From assembly GCA_015227615.1 (NCBI GenBank), contig JAALGZ010000012.1:310001-374000 (forward strand): a stretch of 64,000 nucleotides of DNA, in the 5' to 3' direction. Under the pieces are notes generated by a model. The model was given only the letters and a program-made list of their open reading frames with translations, made no database searches and had not been told where the DNA came from. The first letter of the stretch is position 1; each line of letters starts with the position of its first letter. This document shows, in pieces, positions 1-12,851 of this stretch. Origin of the DNA: Labyrinthula sp. Ha (taxonomy: Eukaryota > Sar > Bigyra > Labyrinthulida > Labyrinthulaceae). The position numbers were made by a program, and so were the translations under genes.

Positions 1-1924
1 CATTCAAATATTACAGTACTTTGTTTCAGATTACTCGAGGATAGCTCTAGCTTCTCTTTCTTCTTCAAAGTTTGGCAAATGTTGCGTTCATTTTTTTCTT
101 GGAGGAGTTTTGTACGTACTCGCAGGTGGTTCTTGCTTTCAGTTGGGTCTTCTGGACTGATAAACGCTTTTGAAGAATTGGTTAAAATTCATCGGCTATA
201 AATAATCTTAAAGGTTTTTAAATACTTCTTCTACTTCATTACGGAATTTTCTAATATTCAAAGTTACTGCAATATCTCTTGTAATCCATCTATTCTTTCT
301 TATGAACTGCTTCGCATCCAGTGTGCGAGGATACTCATTCGCAGGGCATTGTGGCTGTACCGTAATAATATTGGAAGTTTATCTAAAATACCCCCTTCTA
401 TTATAAAAGCTTTTAATTCAAGATTACATTGCAAATATATGGTTCATTTATAGAAGCCTCAACCGATTATCTAGAAACGTGTATGATATATTGTCACTCA
501 CCCTACTATGCAGTGGCAATTTTTTAACTCATAAAAACTAGTCCATAATTGTAAATAATACTGATGATTATTTTTTTATTTAATTCTTAATCCCTCGAGA
601 ATAAATATTTTCTTTTAAGCTCTTGCATATTTGTTATGAATTGAGGTTTAAAATCGCAACCAGTGCTGGCAATCATCTTTTGCTCTCCATTTTAATTTTA
701 TGTGAAAGCTGTACTAGATATGTTTCAAAAAAATCTAGTCGTTTGCAATGCGTGATGTGCAGTAATTAACTTGAACAAAAGCTTACCTACCAATCAGTTT
801 AATTATGGGTAAGATGACTATAATATCCCAAGCTTGGTTATCTACAACCAACATATATAGTTCCTTCTATAGGAAGCAAGTTAGATCTTCAATTATAGAA
901 GGTAGATCTGGAGAAAACAAAAATTTTCCGGCTAGATCAAGTTTCTCACCTTTATTGCAATGTATTTAACACGATGTCATGCATCTCCTGGGTAATAAGT
1001 ATCTATCTTCTTCAAGTGTTTGACAGTATATATACACAACTTTTTTAGCACTAAGATTACATCAGTTAATAATAAACTAGGGTTAATCAATATATAACAG
1101 CAATTAAAGTCTACAGGGGCCCCTTTGAGGATATATTGGAAATATATTCTTGAAATTTAGCAGCTCATCTCGTCCATATGTCTTTTAGACACCTTCAAGT
1201 ATAGTTCTTTGTAAAACATTCATTGAGTAGAGGTTTTCTGGGAGATGCCTAAAAGGTCGTAGCTTGTTATCACTGAGAAGTTGCTACAGGTTTCAACGAT
1301 TATTATGTAATTGTTTTAGTGGCCATGCCGGATGGTGGTTGATGCTTCGTTTCTTCGATCTAAAACGGGTGCTTGGGTTTTATGAATGACTATTGGGTGT
1401 TTCTTATCTTGCTTTAAACTCACTCTAAATATTTCTAGCTACGATAGAGTTTCTGGAAAATTACTCCTATTAATAGTACATAATACTTTCTTGACATTAC
1501 ATGTTGCATAAATTCACTCTTCCTTTTAGCAAATATGTTCTTTGAACTTGGTGGAGATAAACCTGAAACTGGGAAGGAGTTCTAGCAGCAAGACACCAGA
1601 AAATGAAGTTAGATAGCTTTGAGAACTTGGTTATTTTGGTTTTAATATCTTATTCTCAGAAGTAAATGATTTCATTGTTTCTTTACTTAATGGAGCATGG
1701 GATATCTATGATATGTATGAATTTTGTCCTCAAATGTAAGTTGTTTATTTCTAGGTGGAAAGAAAGACTAAGATCTATTCTTCATCTTTAAGTATTTTTG
1801 ATTTTTTAACTCATTTATACCAATGTAATAGACAGAGTCGTATTGGGCCATGATACTATTTTGAATCTTGGACACTAACAAATTTTGGGCACGAAGCAAG
1901 AAAAACAGTTAAATACCCTTGCCT
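1..1924. other. gene-poor left edge
   Basis: No gene here can be supported firmly. Minus-strand open segments between about 443 and position 1 could be joined by GT-AG introns of about 30 nt and run off the edge (see findings), but the choice of junctions is too free to annotate. The rest is AT-rich with short chance ORFs only. Confidence 0.5.
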
Positions 1925-3366
1925 CAATGGAGCTGCTTGACTTCGACATCCACGGAGGGCCTAGAGTGTGCGAGCCAACACGAACAGAGGCTACTTGTAG
2001 CCTCTCTCAATGTAGGTGATCTCACTACAACAAAACTTAACCTTTTGAAAGAGAAAACGTAGCAACTGTCAACCTTGATGTCGCAAGAGCTCCACGTAAA
2101 TAGATACAAGACGCTGAAAGAAGAGGTAAGTATCAGGAGCAGCAAAAGTAAATGGTTTTTCTCAAAACCGAATACTGTAGCTGAAGGCGTGCTAACCTAC
2201 TTGGCCGCAGAACGTGCTTGCAACGTCTCTTCGTTCCAAAGTAATAGCGACAGGATCCTGAAAGTAGTTCTCCAAGGTACTGGTAAGAAAAGGATTAATA
2301 TGCTGAACTGCTACGCCATACATTGTAGGTTGTACAGGGAGGTCTACAAAGAATTCTTAAAGGAGCTGAGTGGCCTGACAAGGAACCTGAACAAGAGAAG
2401 GATGTTACTTTCTAGTTGGAGATTTAGATACAGAAGTGAGTAGAAGGGCGCTGGAGAGGGAAGAGAAACTGGGGGTTAAGGTACAGGATTAAGAACACCG
2501 ACCAAGGGAAACTATCTAGAACAAGCAGCAAGGTACCGCGGAACTGCACCAGTCAACATCAACCCTCTAACCTATGTGCAAGAACTCCTTGGACTCACTG
2601 GAACATCTACATAGCAGGAACACTTGAATATCTGGAATGTTCAATGGACAGAAAACACGACTGGAAACAGCAAGTGCACCTAAAAACATTACAACCCCAA
2701 CCAGCAATGAAACACAGATCCGTCTTTCCCCAGAATACAGCCAGAATGGACCTCCTAACCTCCCTAACTCCATCCCAACCCAAACACCTAAACAGCCAAC
2801 ACCCACATTCTGAAGCTGAAACCCACTGGAACCTTCTTAATACACCTCCATTCGACCTCTAATAATCACAGACACCAAAGACATAACTCCAAGAACCCTG
2901 AATTGACCCCAGCCAGAACCCGATACACCAAAATGACCCAGAAACCCCGCCTGACCACCTTCTTCTTAAAATAAGCAATGGCCACTCGGAAACTTGTTCA
3001 AAAACCCTCCATACACCTCAATACATCTCTCAAAAGCATCTTCCGGGTTCCCCATCGCCTTCTTGGACCTTTTTCGACTTGACGTGAGAATATTTTAATC
3101 TTTTTCAATTTGATTTGATTTAAGATTGAAATTTTGAGAAATTAAGAATAAGGCAATCTAGAGTAATACAATCTTGGACGAATGAAATCAGGTATCCTGG
3201 AAAACTGGCCGATAAGAACAAGAAAGAACCAGATCAGATATTGACAGTGACAAGCAGGATATAGGTAACAGTAAATAACCCTCAATAGGTTAAGAGCGTA
3301 GTAAGTACTTGGTTCGTAGAAGGTTAGGCCAAAAGGCCCATGTAATCCTTAACTAACTAACTAACT
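1925..3366 (+). mobile_element. decayed LINE (non-LTR retrotransposon) fragment, endonuclease part plus 3' tail
   Basis: From about 1996 one frame reads like the N-terminal AP-endonuclease domain of L1/Tx1-type LINEs: an opening SLNVGDL..TKL..LKE block (family pattern: NVNGL..K), then SQELH (family: LQETH), FFS, RILKVVLQG, INMLNCYA (family: nvYAP), and YKEFLKEL. The GGDFN metal-binding motif is lost in a frame change near 2415, where the alternative frame reads GDLDTEV. An in-frame TAG also interrupts the segment near 2070. Downstream to about 3060 the DNA stays GC-richer than the surroundings and proline-rich in translation, and no reverse transcriptase can be recognised. The element seems to end in the hairpin GGCCAAAAGGCC followed by (AACT)n. 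It is a truncated, dead copy; the exact clade is uncertain. Confidence 0.7.
3351..3366 (+). repeat. (AACT)4 simple repeat, probable LINE tail
   Basis: Four AACT units follow a GGCCAAAAGGCC hairpin (about 3328-3339). Short tandem tails of this kind end many non-LTR retrotransposons that lack poly(A), so this probably marks the 3' end of the LINE fragment. Function is inferred from position only. Confidence 0.65.
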
Positions 3367-6300
3367 GGACACTAACCCTAAATGAGATATTCCTATAGTA
3401 CTCTCCTAGATTTAATTGCCTTCCCAGTTATCATTCTTCTAAGTCATATTGGTTTTTTGTACTTAATTACTTATCATTTTTATTTCCTATTCATCTTAGA
3501 TTCTAGACTTATCTTACAAATTTAGTAACATGCCCAAGCTCCGAGAATCTGCTCTCTTATGGTGAACTTTATCTCTGGAAAAATCATATCTTATCAAATA
3601 TGACGAATAAGCGCTTTAAATAATTCCAGAAGTTTCGGCTCCAAAATTATAAAACCATTTATTTATATATTGCTTTTGTGTTATTGCTTACGGGGTATTG
3701 AAGCTCATGTTTTTTTTTCATATATTGGTAATATTAATAGTTGCAGATATAATATGTCAAAGATATAAAACTGAGACCCCATTATGTTGCTGAGCTAAAA
3801 AAAATCTAGGAAGTTTCATACTGGGCAATTAATCTTTTATATAAGTCTTGAGAAAATAGTAAGCTGCAGATACTTTAATCCTGAATTGCAACAATTTGGA
3901 GTTCATGTTGTGTAAACCAATACTGTTGCATTATGGTTAACAATATTAAGTAAGATTCCTAAATTAAATAGAATTGACTTCTCTCTATAGCACACAGAGC
4001 CCATCCATAATTGCTAGAAATGCCTAGGAGAGAGCTGGTTGTATTATTGTGTCTTTCAGCTCAGTCTTGAGATATGGTCTTACGTGGGGTAACTAGGTTA
4101 GCACACTGACCACATCTGAAAGAGACATCAGAAACCAATTTACTAAAAGTGCATTATTCCATGTTTGGATTTCGATATGGTAATGTATCTGATTTCTCTC
4201 ATTTCAAAATACAATATCAGTATTTTATTTCGGACATCTATAGGACCAAAAATCATATATCTATTTGGGAAGTTTATTCAAGGTAGAGTAGAAGCTTCTT
4301 CACAAGGTCAGGAAAATATACCAAATGTTTTTCACATCTCACCCGAAAAAACAATTGATCACCAATGTAACGTACAATATCGTATATCATGGAATCAACC
4401 GTTTTCGTAAATAACCACTTAATAACAAACAAAGACAAAAAAATATAAATGTAAAAAGTATTTTATACTTATTCGTGGTCTAGAAGTGTAATAGCATTCT
4501 GGTTAATTTCTTCCGTTTTTTTATATCTAGTTTGATGCAGAAAGTCACTTGGTAACCCTAAATTATGCATAAATAACTAACTTTCATGTAGTATCTTTCA
4601 TCTTAATCAAATAAATAGTGTTGTTTATGTTCTTGGTAGCTATAAAGCATTCAAATATTTTGATTTTTAGATATATGGGAACATAAGAGAAGCTTCCAAT
4701 GCTGAAACTTATATATCCCTCCATATAGAATGAAGTTCATTTGTTTTACGATTTGTTTGTTTAACTGTATTGGATTCTAAACATTTTTATATAACTTTAG
4801 ACAAATCTTCTTAGACTATTTACGTAAGCTGAATGAAAATTTATGTTTTTCTCAATGATTTCAACGATTTCTTGCACCCTTGAAATAGAGCATTAACCCT
4901 CTGAGCAATGTGGTTTAAGCGTTTTTGATAACTTGTATTAATCATTTTTATGGAACTCATGCTAGAAAGTACCTATTACACGTATACATATTGATGGTAA
5001 AATATACAGCGACCTTTTTTGCAGAAACTTAGGCTTTTCAGTATTTAAAAGAATTTACGCAACTTTCTTCAATGGTAAAAAGAAAACTTTATTTTGGAAT
5101 TATCCTTGTGAGAGCTGCAATATCATGGACATCTGGGTAAAACTATCTAAATCAATTTTCTTCAAGAGTATAGGAAATCTAAACCCAAGTTCTGGAAAAT
5201 AGGCCAAACAAACACAAAACCTTAACTTTCTATAAGCGTAACTATCTAATCGTGATACTTAAGACATCGTTCTAAGTAAACATATTCAAAAGTGACAGGT
5301 TTTATTACCTACAAAAAAACTCCATCATGGTATGAAAGCTCCAAGGCAGGAAAAGAATGAATGATCTAAGCGGATATAGTAACAAGTTAGAATATTCATC
5401 TTAGCTATTTTATGATTTGAATATTTCAAAATACTTTCATTAACATGACTTTATTTTGCTTTTCATGCTTGCAGTATAATAGTCTAATAAGGTTACCGAA
5501 TAAACCCTCTACCCATTTTGGTTATTAAATTTCTATCAAATGCTAAAGTGTTTGAGCTTACGGAGAATATGTATAAGTTATAGATAATAATAAAGAATAC
5601 TGATAATATGTATTTGAATAGCTTTTTACAGTTTTTGTTGGTCTGATAATCACAAATATTTTGAATAATTGTCTGAAGAGGATAACAAACCACATTTCTC
5701 AGATTTCTTATAGTTCGAGCTGATATTGCTAAATTTACGATAGGGCAGAATACATTCATCTTAGAGTTACTGATATTAGTTTTTTGTCACTCTAAATATC
5801 CAATACCTTTTCTTGGTCATTGAATTCTTAGTGTAACGATATGTAGGCTTAATAACGGTGAATAACATATGTTCAAAGCCTCAAGTTCAGCATCACAGAA
5901 TACTTAATTCAAACTTTAGATTTAACCGGTGCAGAATTTAATAATATGGTCTTTATCCAGTTGCTAAAATTAGACCTTTAAAAAACACTGAGTAAAAGTA
6001 GAAGAAGCATATGCCACAAAGTATTTTAATGTAGTTTTGCAGTTTACGACAAAGTTTTTATCGCAAAGGCGCGATGCAAGAGCAAGAAAGCTATATTTCT
6101 CTAGTCTTATATGCTATATTTCTTGGGCTTCAAATATATCATTATATTGAAGATCACAACTAACTGTTATTCTTCCTTGTATTTTTGGTTTTTCTTCAGG
6201 CTTAAATAAATTGGAACCATAGTTCTTATACACTGCATTTGGACAACAAGAGGACTATTGCCACAGAAGAAAGAGTTCTGAGAAATATCAAAATATATTA

Positions 6301-7963
6301 TGTAACGGCTGATTAAACAAAACGAGAAAGGCCTATCAGATTAGATAATTATCACAGACTAGCCACCTTGAATTATCATTTTTTCTGTTTCAATAAAAAA
6401 TAAACTGTCTTTTTCATAGTGAAACAAAAAACATCGCGGATTATAGCCCCTGCAGTATTATTATTGGACACCTAACAAACTTATTCTCAAGTCTCGTAGA
6501 GCACGGATTCCTAGAAAAATATTTAATTAGATACATGAAAATGATTCAAAATAAAGTTTCGCCATCAGTACAATGTGTTACATGCTCTTAAAAACTCCTT
6601 AAAAATTATTAACGTTGATTAGCCAGTTACCACGGCAAAAGCCATTGCCTTCATTTAAAGGAGTTTGGGTTCTGATATTCCACGTAGTGCATGTGTTTCT
6701 ATTATCTACAGGAAATTTGATCTAAAGTTTTGGATCGACATATGCAAACTAGGAAACTCCTTTGTGATCAATATTTTTTAGTTTTGGAAATTTGTAAATA
6801 TTTTCATTCATGGACAATATATTGCAATGCTAAGTAACTACTACTACGCAGTAGAAATACACGCTAAGACATGTTGCTTGTTTCATTTCATTTTACCCTA
6901 TGCATTAAATCGGCATTCCCCTGGCAAGACCACGTATGACTAGAGGAGATATAGAGCTTTACGCCTTTTAAAAGCATTATACGCAGAATCAATTATATTG
7001 TTGCTTTTTTCATGCACACTGGAATTTCAGCCAGTATTATCCAAATGGCCATAAATCAGAACCTAGAATCCATCAACATAAATTTCAAGATAGCATTAAA
7101 CTAAAACCCAAATAGAATCTTTGGAAGCTACAGTTTATGACATGTGTGATTTCACATTGAGCAACAATGGCACATCAGTTTATGTGTTAACTCAATTATA
7201 AGAACCTCGTAGATAATGTTAACATACAGCTGCAGCTAATGTAACAAAGAAAAGACTAATTTAGTGTACTTTTCCATCGGCCAAATACTATATCAGCAAC
7301 TTCTAAATAAAGAATAGAAACTAACTTAGTGGGTAGTAGGCTTAGTGGCTCCATGTGGGATGACGCTCTGTGCATGCGCTTATATTTAATGCTATTGCGG
7401 TTTCCATTCTTTGTATTGATGTGTTAAGAGCGACGACGTGTAATAATGTGCTGTAATGAGTGATATTTTTTCGAGCAAGTAAATCTGATGAGATAAAATT
7501 CTACTACTCCAAATAAAGGGAATACTTATTTTTTTTGAATACACAGTTAGGGGAGGAGAATGTAGAAGACAAATATACAAAATATTTAGAGTACCCATAT
7601 ATATATAAAAAGGAGGAATTAATGCAGACTTTAGTTTAAGCAGAGACTACAAAAGAAGAATAATTCTCCAAAAGAACAGTGCGTCCACTTTTCCAAGTGA
7701 ATTCAAACAAATAAAACTTACATTAACAAGTTCTACAGCTTCATTCATTACTACATTTAGCAGCAAAAACTTCATGAGTGCTCCAAACTCAAATAAAAGA
7801 TGTACTAGGGTTCTCTGTGTTCCTATATTTAATTCATGCAATGTAGGTTCCCCTGACAACTGTTCAATGAATTACATCCATCTTTACTTTCCATACACTT
7901 GACATGAATCTAGGGCCATATGGCCTAAATTTAAAGACATTGCCCAAAACAAAAAGATAAGAA
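3367..7963. other. desert, no supported gene
   Basis: AT-rich DNA with only short scattered ORFs (the longest, under 90 codons near 4165 and 5493, look like chance). I see no conserved motif, tRNA or clear repeat. Intron-dense small genes could hide here given the tiny introns elsewhere, but none is visible. Confidence 0.5.
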
Positions 7964-8945
7964 ATGAGTGCATCGATATGTAAAGCTCTTTCTGGTTATT
8001 TACTCATCTCTCACTCTTGGAAAACATTCAAATTACTAAAATCTCCTAAGATAAATATAACCTCAGAAGAATCTAAGCATCACTTAAAGTTTTATACCAT
8101 TTTTGCCTTTCTTTCACTGCACGAAGTTTACACTGAAGTCTTTTTATCCTGGATTCCATTTTACTACGTCGTAAAATTCGTTACTTTGATCTATATCTCA
8201 GCACCTGGACTTAATGGTTATTTTTTTTATATCTCATCCTTAGGAACTGATATCATTTTTTCAAAAGCTCTTTCTCCGAAGCTCAAACAAACTGAAAAAT
8301 ACAACACAGAAAAAGTTATACCCGTTATTGCCTCCAATCTTCGCCAAGTATTTTATTTTGTATTATTAAGCATTATAGTGTTTTAGTGGCTTAGAAAAAT
8401 TTATGTTTTTTAATTTATCTGTAAAAAATTTAACAGATGATGAGCTGAAAAATTTGAGAAGGTCCTACACCGAAAGAATAACGCTGATAAAGGAGGAACA
8501 GAGACTTAGATCTACTCAACCAACTGTCCAAGCTGTAGCTGATAGTTTGGAAGAGTGGACAGAACCAATTGCACAAGGGTTGGGGGTTGTTTCGGGGTTT
8601 CTGGGGAGATATATCCCTCGCGCTACTGAGACGAAAAGTAAATCTAGTGAAGAGTTTGAGAGTTTATTAGAAGAGATAGAAGAGAGTGATTTAGATGTTG
8701 AATTGGATGATGAGTCTGAAAATAAGTCGCCTATGAGCGTTGAGGAGAAAGGAGAAGGATTAAGGCAAAGAAGAAAAGAAAGAATAAGAAAGAGTGTTGA
8801 GGAGCAAGGAGGTGTTACTCTTGTTGAACGGTTTGATTCTGCGATGAGCGAAGAAGATGATGGCTCAGTATTTTCAGTCGACGCAAAAGTACAGCGTCTT
8901 AGTCCTGTTGTAACAAGATCAAAAACAAGGGAAAAAAATGAATAG
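7964..8945 (+). CDS. REEP/DP1/HVA22-family ER-shaping membrane protein, one tiny intron
   Basis: The first exon carries the TB2/DP1/HVA22 signature: SWKTFKLL near residue 18, an amphipathic/hydrophobic block with LHEVYTEVFLSWIPFYY (family: E....W.PfYy.iK), then KFVTLIYISAPGLNGYFFY. These proteins insert as hairpins and curve ER tubules. The first frame would stop at 8384. Removing a 31-nt GT-AG intron (8348-8378) joins it to a second open frame, giving 316 residues with a charged, acidic C-terminal tail (EEFESLLEEIEESDLD) unlike short REEP5/HVA22. The splice is inferred from frame and tiny-intron size; the alternative is a 140-residue REEP and a separate downstream ORF only 16 bp away, which seems less likely. 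Convergent with the next gene, 33 bp between stops. Confidence 0.75.
8348..8378 (+). other. candidate 31-nt GT-AG intron in the REEP-like gene
   Basis: Starts GTATTTTATT and ends GCATTATAG. Excision is phase 0 and moves the REEP frame into the open C-terminal frame. A 19-nt alternative donor at 8360 with the same acceptor also fits the frame, so the donor is less certain than the acceptor. Confidence 0.55.
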
Positions 8946-8978
8946 AGTCCCCGCTTAAACAGAATGTAAACATTAATT

Positions 8979-9654
8979 TTATAAGAGACTATTTTTATCT
9001 CCCTCAGGTTTCTGATAACTTCCAAAATCATCTTCTTCTTCATCGGTGTCTACTCCATACTTGTCAAAATTAATGTTCCCAATGTTTTTTTCCATTCCCA
9101 CAGGAACAAACTTTTGTCCGTTTGAGTTCAATTCTTCTTTCCATAAATGAACGATAGCCGTTAAAAATGTATTGATCAAGAAAAGAAGAAATAAAATATT
9201 GGAGCAGAGGTTTTCTGTATCTCCTGAAGGAAAACGTTGTCCGTTGTCGACAACTTGATCGGCCTAAAGATAAAAGTGAAGAGAAAACTACGAATCGTTC
9301 AACTTTGGTAAAACCAAGTCCAGATGCAAAGCCGCTCCAGAGAAGAGAAGCTTGAAAGAGATTAAAGGTAAGACAGATGAAAATTCCACCGAGGAAGTCG
9401 ATGTTGAAACGATTTTGAAGCGATCTTTGACGAGCGAGAAAGAAGAAATAGAGGTTTGCAAGAAGACTGATCAAAGCGGTTGAGATAAGATGAAATTTGG
9501 CACCTGATCCCCATTTCTCCGAGATAGAGAAGGAGGATAGAATTAAAATCGTATTGAGAGCAAGAGATACTGTCAAGGAAAGTTGAAGTAAACTCCATTT
9601 CGTGTCGAGATGCAGCTCACGAAGCTGAGTGATCTTGTCGTTGATATCTTGCAT
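8979..9654 (-). CDS. four-helix membrane protein of unknown family, one 28-nt intron
   Basis: Exon 1 runs 9654-9292 and exon 2 9263-8979, giving 215 residues. Hydrophobic segments lie at about residues 21-41, 54-75, 90-112 and 139-160, followed by an acidic tail (DTDEEEDDFGSY). The layout, with short cytoplasmic N-terminus, four membrane spans and a polar tail, resembles synaptogyrin/MARVEL-type tetraspans, but I see no decisive motif and leave it unnamed. Without splicing, the frame turns into a basic, non-membrane sequence and loses the fourth helix; splicing restores a clean fourth helix. Convergent with the REEP-like gene. Confidence 0.7.
9264..9291 (-). other. 28-nt GT-AG intron
   Basis: On the minus strand it begins GTAGTTTTCTC and ends TATCTTTAG, with a pyrimidine-rich body. 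It is phase 0 and its removal joins ...ERF to ADQVV..., leading into the fourth membrane helix. The length is not a multiple of three, so retention would shift the frame. Confidence 0.75.
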
Positions 9655-11581
9655 TTTGGTAAAGATTAGAACCTGATTGAAATTCCATGGTAATACACTA
9701 TTTTGTTATTTAATATTCCGATGAATTTCATATAAGCATCAACAATGAAACCTTATAGACGCTTATAGATGATAAATGTATTACATAAAGTTCAAACACA
9801 ACAATAACACTAAATGGGAATTTTTCATACTAATATTCTAACAAGATCATTTTATTAAAAAGTAACACGATTTTCAAAGGAGACAAACTAAGAACTCATT
9901 TTGAGACTCTACTTCTAACAATCTTGCAGCTTTCTATAAAAACAAAACTATTGTGAATAACACAAGAGGAGATAAGTATATTTTATCCCAACTTTCTTAG
10001 AACTGAATTATTAATTACATTTAATAATAATAATACTATTAGTATTTACGAATTATCTGTAAAACCGGCAAGTATTTGACATGTAGCAAATACGTGAGAC
10101 AAAGAATCATTACACAAGTGAACCTATCAAAGAAGTTGATATAAACTTTGGAAGACTCAATATTGGGAAAAGGAAAAATAAAGGATTACTTATCGTACGA
10201 TTTTCATTTCAAAGCTTTGAAGGTTACCATTGATCAAGGTAGAAGTTACGGGTATAGTCAGATTGTGAGCTTTTCCACAAAATAAAAAATCAATATGTTT
10301 ATTATATTTGAGGAGTTATCTATACAAATTTGCACCCCGTATTTATATTTGGAGTATCTTTTGGTATACATAGTTTGGACGCTCCATTTTTTGATTTCTA
10401 TAGCTATAGTATAAAAGGAATACAAAGAAAGTCCAAAGCTTTGAGTCTCTAAGCTTTAATAAAAGAAAAGATACTATACACTTATTCACAATAGCATGAT
10501 GTTAAACTGACTCTGTGTGCTTTCTTGCCAGTCTTTAAAAAGATTGTTTTAGAATGGAAATACAATAACCCCCCGGTTTTATTCATAGATACCTGGCACA
10601 CTAAGAAAATCACACTTTCAATACGTGGCAGTATGGATGATCGTCATTACTAAGTTACCCTTATTTTACAGTGATTTTCATCTATACAGAATAAGTACCT
10701 GCATGATGTTATGAGCTTGTCTTTAGGACGTATAATATAAATAAACCCAAGTAGGTGGGCTTTGCAGAGCGCTTGAGGAAATTATCTAAGATGAAATAGC
10801 TTGCTAATGAAGGTATAGTTCTAAAGCTTTCAACCTGAAAGAGAAGTTACTGGTATAAAGATTCTAAGTAAGCAAAATTTCTCGCACGTGCTTGGTATTG
10901 ACAAGGTATTTTCAACAATCATCTTCATCTGGGTTCTTAGTACCGTGTAATGACGGAACTTGAGGTTGATAAATGACCATATTGGCTTTCATAATAACTA
11001 GTAACCAAATGATGCCACTTAAGTAACTGACTACAAATAAAAAATAAATGCAAAAACAGGAAAAAAGATAAAAACAGTTGCAGGTTTCATGAATGTTATC
11101 AATTTCCCTTTCTCTAATTCATTCATGGTAGTATCACGGGCGTCTCCTATATTCTTGTATGTTTGTGCGTAATACATATTCTGCTGAATGTGTCACTGAA
11201 GGGTATAAGCTTTGCCCATGGAAATTAGTGACACAGAAGCTACGTAAAAATATTACAAAAGAAAGCAGGGTGTATTACTCAGGTATTGGTAACCTTAAAT
11301 TTGCAACAAATGCTGTTGTGCCATGATGTTTAAACTGATGTACCATTTTCGTAGTCATTTCTTCAAAATAATCTCTTTGATGACATAGTTTAAAATTGTT
11401 GTTTGGTTCAATGAGCTAGATCATTAATGTAGCTAAGAAAACTGTATAGTACTCATGATGTGACGTTGGTGACATCTGGAGAAAAAACACAACGACCAAT
11501 GAATATTTTCGATCGTCTAATAATTCTCCAGAACTTCAAAATCACTAAACTAGGAGTTAAACTAAAAGCCTTATCCTAAGC
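9655..11581. other. desert, no supported gene
   Basis: AT-rich DNA without ORFs of note on either strand. It also contains the upstream region of the minus-strand membrane-protein gene. Nothing else recognised. Confidence 0.5.
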
Positions 11582-12069
11582 TACCATGGGGATCAGATTC
11601 TATTTATTGTTGGTTTGTACATAAATATTTTGCGCGTATTTTCCTTATTGATTGATTCTGATGATTCCCCAATAATTGTGATTAAGTATTCAAAATCAAC
11701 TGATTATTAATAGTAAATTGTTCTACACGACCTTGGACCAAGCAGCCAAAAATTCCTTATTTCATTCTGCCACCATTTGAAATTCTTCAAAACACCGGGC
11801 ATATGGTTCTGCTGATTTTTATAACTGAATTATTGCCGGATCATATGATCGTTTCATATGAGTCTTTATCTTGTCTTTGCATCGCACAAAAGATTTGGGT
11901 CATTTGTCCAGCATGGTTTTGCCCAGTTTATTATTGATAATCAATTGATATTCTGAATAAAATCAGGATCATATGATCAAAATAAAAGTCCCGAATCTTT
12001 TGTTGATAATCAGAATCAAAACAACTTTCAAATAATCATGAATAATTGTTATCAAATTCGATGCCTAAG
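11582..12069. mobile_element. MITE-like element, family 1 copy A
   Basis: This stretch aligns along its length with 17044-17516. Shared blocks include ATTGATTGATTCTGAT, a run with GATTGATTAT or GATTAT, the phrase TTGGACCAAG or CTGGACCAAG, and a terminal AATTCGATGCCTAA / AATCCGATGCCTAG. The two ends are imperfect inverted repeats (GGATCAGATT against GGCATCGAATTTGAT). No coding capacity. This copy is more diverged than copy B and I see no clear target duplication. Confidence 0.6.
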
Positions 12070-12851
12070 CAACTATGAAGCAAAGCTAAGACATTGGATA
12101 AAACTGAGTGACACTTGCTGTGTTCCTTCACTCCGCGTGTTTTTTTGGGGTGAAAGAGCTGGTACAGAACACAGGCACTTAAGCTGAAGTTTCAGGATTC
12201 ATATCAAATTAATTACGAGAATAAAAGCGTAAAAGTGGGTAAGGGATTGTCTAACTCAAGATTAACGTATGTTCCTCTATGAAATATCCAATAATGTTTC
12301 GTTCAGACCTCAGTGAGCTGTTCGACCCTGACTAGCCCGTGAGTTATATACATGAAGGCATCAGCATTATAGCTTAGGAGAAACAGTATTTGGCTAAAGG
12401 TAATTATTGAAAGGTTGCCAGATATACTTAACTATAAGGTAGAGAAAAAATCTCCTTGTTTAAACGACAGTGGCCAGAAAATACAGTAACCCATTTTTCT
12501 GTTCGATGACAGCATTTCTGAATCACTTGAAAAAACAAATATATCTTTCTTGTAAAATTTGGTGAGCCTTGTGAATTCTTAAGTTTTACTTTTTTTCAAA
12601 AGTGTATTAGACAATTTAGCAATCTATTTGAAGATACCTGTTCATCCTGTATTGGGGATACATGGTAATACAATCGGTTTATTTTAAGGAAAATATACGA
12701 GCCACAATTTACCAAATTATGCAATCCCTTCTTGGCGATGTAAGTTGATATGGTACAGGATCTCTTATGGTTCAAAGTGCTTAAATCTTTGAGGTGTGTA
12801 AGTTTTAGGACCAGGTGTCTTTTCAATATCATACCTGACGAACCAAAGTTA
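12070..12851. other. desert, no supported gene
   Basis: Unique AT-rich DNA between two mobile elements. A minus-strand ORF of 96 codons (12596-12886) has no recognisable content and runs into the next element, so I treat it as chance. Confidence 0.5.
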
